From: Candidatus Binatota bacterium
GTDB taxonomy: Bacteria > Desulfobacterota > Binatia > Bin18
Length of the DNA stretch: 5,174 nt
Assembly: GCA_011523315.1 (NCBI GenBank)
Contig: WTHE01000437.1
Location: forward strand, 1 to 5,174
Direction of reading: 5' to 3'
In this document: piece by piece, positions 5,112-5,174 of the stretch
How positions within the stretch are numbered: the first letter of the stretch is position 1
Layout: the number at the start of each line of letters is the position of its first letter
The notes under the pieces: model-generated
The model's database searches: none
Told to the model about the DNA's origin: nothing
The model's input: the letters and a program-made list of their open reading frames with translations, nothing else
Made by a program: the position numbers and the translations under genes

Positions 5112-5174
5112 TCAGCCGGGCAGGACGTGCCGGGCAAAAAAGTCGGGATAGCTGCGGGCCAGCCTGGTCCGGAC
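5112..5174 (-). CDS. C-terminal end of an unidentified protein (partial)
   Basis: A minus-strand frame enters from the right edge and ends at TGA 5114-5112, giving 20 residues that end YPDFFARHVLPG. This is too short to name a family. The stop overlaps the Shine-Dalgarno sequence of the threonine synthase gene and lies 9 bp from its ATG, a tight operon-style junction that supports the frame being real. Confidence 0.6.
   Translation of the reverse strand, partial: VRTRLARSYPDFFARHVLPG

Overview
This window looks like a GC-rich bacterial chromosome fragment (about 65% GC in a hand-counted line of the amidohydrolase gene). Its gene content is metabolic. No rRNA, tRNA, CRISPR array, transposase or phage gene is visible. 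The taxon cannot be fixed from these genes; an environmental proteobacterial or deltaproteobacterial-like lineage is only a guess.

Left part (1-2358, plus strand): the tail of an unidentified ORF is followed by a spacer with six tandem 7-bp units. Then come two closely spaced genes, 22 bp apart, that look like one operon. The first encodes a RidA/YjgF-family protein of 128 aa that lacks the family's imine-binding arginine. The second encodes a 561-aa metal-dependent amidohydrolase of the N-acyl-D-amino-acid deacylase type. Together they suggest breakdown of an N-acylated amino acid or similar amide, with the Rid-like protein handling a by-product or co-acting; the substrate is unknown.

Middle part (2359-3671, plus strand): an AT-rich spacer holds a perfect 28-bp palindrome that overlaps a candidate promoter for a 406-aa AAA-type ATPase with a DUF4143 / PD-(D/E)XK-like C-terminus. 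This gene is lower in GC in the lines I counted and unrelated in function to both neighbours, so it reads as an inserted accessory gene. It is the most likely site of undescribed biology here, but nothing visible makes it part of a known multi-gene system.

Right part (3672-5174, minus strand): the tail of an unidentified gene, a complete threonine-synthase-type PLP enzyme with an N-terminal zinc ribbon, a GC-rich hairpin, and a tiny ORF with a very strong ribosome binding site. The tiny ORF may be a broken HicB-like or frameshifted gene. The minus-strand group converges on the ATPase gene, with a perfect 7-bp hairpin between them.
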